DNA of 43,275 nucleotides from Grimontia marina. Its GTDB lineage: Bacteria; Pseudomonadota; Gammaproteobacteria; Enterobacterales; Vibrionaceae. The notes under the pieces were generated by a model, which saw nothing but the letters and a program-made list of their open reading frames with translations, was not told where the DNA came from and ran no database searches. The stretch lies in NCBI RefSeq assembly GCF_900060185.1, contig NZ_FIZY01000042.1:1-43275 (forward strand), written 5' to 3'. This document shows positions 41,322-43,275 of this stretch, piece by piece (position 1 is the stretch's first letter; every line of letters starts with the position of its first letter). The translations under genes were made by a program, and so were the position numbers.

Positions 41322-41709
41322 CTAAACCTGCCGTCTTTCATGCTCATTGGGAAAGTCACTCAACCCCTAATATTTTCAAAATCAGCAGGTTGATTAAGCC
41401 AGCATTAAGGCTTATCACTGACGGTTAATCCTTAACGGACACATCGCAATTAACACTTTTCAACCGATTGTTTCATTGCGAACGCGATTTGCCTTCAACG
41501 TATTTATGACAAAAAACAATGAAAAATACTCTCGCTACAACTCTGCTCATGCTCGCGGCTTTGCCCGATTTCGCTGCTAACACCAAAATATAACGTTGTT
41601 CCCGTTCCTGGTAGCACTGTTTACCGCGACTGAATCAGATGGCCATGAGGTGAGCCAAACTCGCACCATCGAGTGAAACGGTTAAACCTATCACGCCCAC
41701 AGAGAGAGC
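41322..41709. other. 388-bp stretch with a possible gene remnant
   Basis: Apart from the short signal-peptide-like frame at 41519-41593 I see no gene. The region may be a decaying locus. Confidence 0.4.
41519..41593 (+). pseudogene. Signal-peptide-like remnant of a secreted protein gene
   Basis: A 24-residue frame starts MKNTLATTLLMLAALPDFAA, a convincing signal peptide, and stops at TAA. In the next frame the sequence continues as YNVVPVPGSTVYRD before another stop, which suggests a frameshift and early truncation of a small exported protein. There is no clear ribosome site. This is a low-confidence call. Confidence 0.3.
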
Positions 41710-42198
41710 CTACCGTGCTCGCCTGTCCCATGTAACAAACTCCCTCAGAAGCAACGCTCCGATAAATACAGCTATCGAAACGATGGCTCTGAAAAGATTG
41801 GCGCGATTCCATTCTTTTCTCACAACTTCCCAGTCTGGTGGCAGCACTGAAGGGTCCCAAGACTCGGTGTAATAATTAAGTGGAAGATTAACTAAACGGG
41901 TAAACACAATAATTCCCAAGATGTAAGTCAGAGCAATCAGCAACCAACCCAAACTTATCATGGTTTGTTTTTCCTTTAACCAATAAACCCCTGTTACCAA
42001 AGGCAGCAATCCCGCGCCAAAGAAACAAACAAAAAATGCTGTATGCCTGACTTTTTGGTTAAAGAGAGATTGGACGCTGGCATAGGTCTCACCATTGACC
42101 TCAAGCATCGCCATATTCACATTGAAGCTGTATGTAGCAAAAAAGCCTGCCATCAACCCCAACAATATCGTTGAGCTCACGCCAAGTAACCTGTTCAT
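41710..42198 (-). CDS. DUF1772 (anthrone oxygenase-like) membrane protein
   Basis: A 162-residue protein with four hydrophobic segments (about 5-25, 53-73, 80-103 and 138-155). The pattern with R-L-V-N-L-P-L-N, then W-D-x-x-x-x-P-P-D-W and R-x-x-W-x-R-x-N-x-x-R matches DUF1772, which includes fungal anthrone oxygenase-like proteins; bacterial members lack assigned function. Ribosome site AGGGAGC precedes the ATG. It lies downstream of a Crp/Fnr-like regulator on the same strand (about 70 bases), the likely co-regulated pair. Confidence 0.82.
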   Translation of the reverse strand: MNRLLGVSSTILLGLMAGFFATYSFNVNMAMLEVNGETYASVQSLFNQKVRHTAFFVCFFGAGLLPLVTGVYWLKEKQTMISLGWLLIALTYILGIIVFTRLVNLPLNYYTESWDPSVLPPDWEVVRKEWNRANLFRAIVSIAVFIGALLLREFVTWDRRAR

Positions 42199-42270
42199 TT
42201 CATTTGCTCCCTATTACTCACCATTTTCTAGTCAGAGATAGTTTGCATCGACAAACAGTTGTGCTCCTTA

Positions 42271-42822
42271 TCATTTGGTAAGTTGGCGTTTAATCCTCGA
42301 AAGAGATTCAGGAGTCAATCCCAAGTAACTGGCTAGATGGAAGTCTGGAATATTTTCAATCCAGTCCTGCTTAGTCTTAAACAGCTTTTTGTAGCGCTCT
42401 TTGGCATTCAAGTGTAGCCAATCTCTTTCCCTCTCGAGTTTTGAGTTGAGCAATCTTTCGACCCAAAGTAACGCAAAGTGACGCCATTCTTCCTCATCAA
42501 AATGTTTCTGCAAAGATTCAACCTTCCATGAAACTACTTGAATATCAGTCAAAGCTTCAATGAAAAAGCCACTGGGGGAGTTTCTTAATCGCTCTGTAAC
42601 TGGCCACAGAAAATCTCCCATCAGGAAGAACGCTTTGTTGTGCTCACGTCCATCTCTATCTAGGTAGTACATTCGAACAGCCCCTTTTTGAAGCCAGTAA
42701 CAATGCTTCCAGATATTTGACGCTGAAAGTAATATCGTCCCGCTAGAAACTCTGAGGCCATTACCACTGTTTTCCAGGTGTGTTCTCACATCTATTGGCA
42801 GATCAACAAACGGGGACTTCAT
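42271..42822 (-). CDS. Crp/Fnr-type regulator with cNMP-binding-like fold
   Basis: A 183-residue protein: N-terminal cyclic-nucleotide-binding-like barrel (SSGTILLSASNIWKHCYWLQKGAVRMYYLDRDGREHNKAFFLMGDFL) and a C-terminal HTH (HLASYLGLTPESLSRIKRQL). The phosphate-binding cassette residues of CRP (R and S of RSATV) are not visible, so cAMP binding is unlikely; this is the short 'cNMP-binding' regulator group. I choose the ATG at 42820-42822 over a GTG six bases upstream. It probably controls the following DUF1772 gene. Confidence 0.85.
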   Translation of the reverse strand: MKSPFVDLPIDVRTHLENSGNGLRVSSGTILLSASNIWKHCYWLQKGAVRMYYLDRDGREHNKAFFLMGDFLWPVTERLRNSPSGFFIEALTDIQVVSWKVESLQKHFDEEEWRHFALLWVERLLNSKLERERDWLHLNAKERYKKLFKTKQDWIENIPDFHLASYLGLTPESLSRIKRQLTK

Positions 42823-42929
42823 TCTCACTCATCCTAGACACAACGATAAAAGTACCAAAACCAATTCCACTCCTTTTCCATCCATAGCAATGAATTGTCC
42901 AAAACGACTTCAATTTATTTCTATTCAAT

Positions 42930-43087
42930 TGCATATTTCGGAGCATTCCGATCAGTCATTTCGGGATTATCCGATCACCCATTTCGGTTTAAACCGATCA
43001 CTGATTCCGCGATTATCCGATCACTTTTAGCCTCACTCCGAAATCGGCGATCGGAATAGCGGAAACCGCGATCGGAATGCCCGAAAT
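42930..43087. repeat. Array of IS21-type terminal repeats (left end of an IS21-family element)
   Basis: Four direct copies of a 21-base unit (for example ATTTCGGGATTATCCGATCA) start at 42934, 42957, 42980 and 43003, an exact 23-base period. They are followed by inverted copies around 43037-43087 (GCGATCGGAAT... CCGAAAT), spaced 21-22 bases. Such multiple terminal repeats are transposase-binding sites in IS21-type elements. The element's tip may be the TG at 42930. Confidence 0.8.
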
Positions 43088-43159
43088 CCTCCATTTTTCT
43101 CTTTTAAATCAATCGCTCGCTATCCTTACCCTTCTCACAGTGATGGTAAGGACGCGGCA

Positions 43160-43275
43160 ATGGCAAAAAAGAGAACCCCTATGAACAAAATCAAAGAGGT
43201 GTTACGCCTCAAATTCGACTGCGGCCTGTCGCATCGCAACATCGCGCTCTGCCTCAATCTTGGTGTTGCCACCGT
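43160..43275 (+). CDS. istA: IS21-family transposase IstA, N-terminal part (continues beyond window)
   Basis: The frame begins at ATG 43160 with AAGGA upstream and runs open to the right edge (38 codons seen). The product MAKKRTPMNKIKEVLRLKF is followed by DCGLSHRNIALCLNLGVATV, the typical N-terminal helix-turn-helix of IS21-type IstA (M-x-K-I-x-E-V-L-R-L). The downstream istB helper ATPase should follow outside the window. Confidence 0.85.
   Translation, partial: MAKKRTPMNKIKEVLRLKFDCGLSHRNIALCLNLGVAT

Noticed and set aside
42934-43023. CRISPR-like array of evenly spaced repeats
   Set aside because: The repeats are adjacent with only two-base gaps, no spacers exist, inverted copies follow, and istA begins just downstream; they are IS21 end repeats.

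Overview
The window looks like chromosomal DNA of a marine gammaproteobacterium of the Vibrionaceae, most plausibly near Grimontia/Enterovibrio/Photobacterium. This rests on the protein families present (DUF3389, YdiI-type thioesterase, a GlyGly-CTERM serine protease, CIO-type cytochrome bd, the NrdD/NrdG pair) and on two short palindromic repeat elements of a kind I associate with Vibrionaceae. The genus is an inference. The window is bounded by insertion sequences: the 3' end of an IS630-family transposase on the left, and the left end plus istA start of an IS21-family element on the right.

Layout. 1-1.5 kb: IS630 remnant, a gene it seems to have truncated, and a degenerate P-loop protein. 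1.7-7.8 kb: Dyp-type peroxidase and OsmC tail to tail, a chemoreceptor, RidA, YceI and an aromatic/aspartate aminotransferase. 7.9-11.7 kb: a periplasmic retropepsin-like protein and nrdDG behind a long upstream region with two NrdR-type boxes and FNR-like sites. 11.7-16.4 kb: secreted EEP-family protein, small periplasmic proteins, DUF2797, YdiI/DUF3389 and an M48 lipoprotein protease just downstream of a 266-bp miniature transposon-like element. 16.4-20.7 kb: PAS protein plus a receiver-CheC fusion, a coiled-coil membrane protein, and a MOSC protein fused to a flavin/NAD/2Fe-2S reductase. 20.8-25.7 kb: an unrecognised 527-residue protein, then a D-glutamate locus (LysR divergent from dgcN-dgcA). 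25.9-29.9 kb: fatty acid desaturase behind a FabR-like operator, two GNAT enzymes with a small membrane protein, secreted serine protease, GFA-family protein. 30-38.1 kb: cyanide-insensitive oxidase cioAB with a perfect FNR-type site, a second miniature element, a four-cysteine small protein, YeiR-type metallochaperone GTPase, and a TldD/TldE pair. 38.1-42.8 kb: NYN nuclease-like protein, MAPEG, alpha/beta hydrolase and TetR regulator sharing an operator, GNAT, DUF1772 protein and a Crp/Fnr-like regulator.

How the genes work together. Several loci are self-contained units with readable control: nrdDG (NrdR and FNR sites), cioAB (FNR-type site), the desaturase (operator at the transcription start), hydrolase/TetR (matching operators), and dgcR/dgcNA (divergent). 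Oxygen-related functions recur: peroxidases, anaerobic ribonucleotide reductase, alternative oxidase, O2-dependent desaturase. I did not find a defence island, CRISPR array, prophage, tRNA or rRNA. The least explained items are the 527-residue protein, the receiver-CheC/PAS pair, the MOSC-reductase fusion and the two miniature repeat elements.
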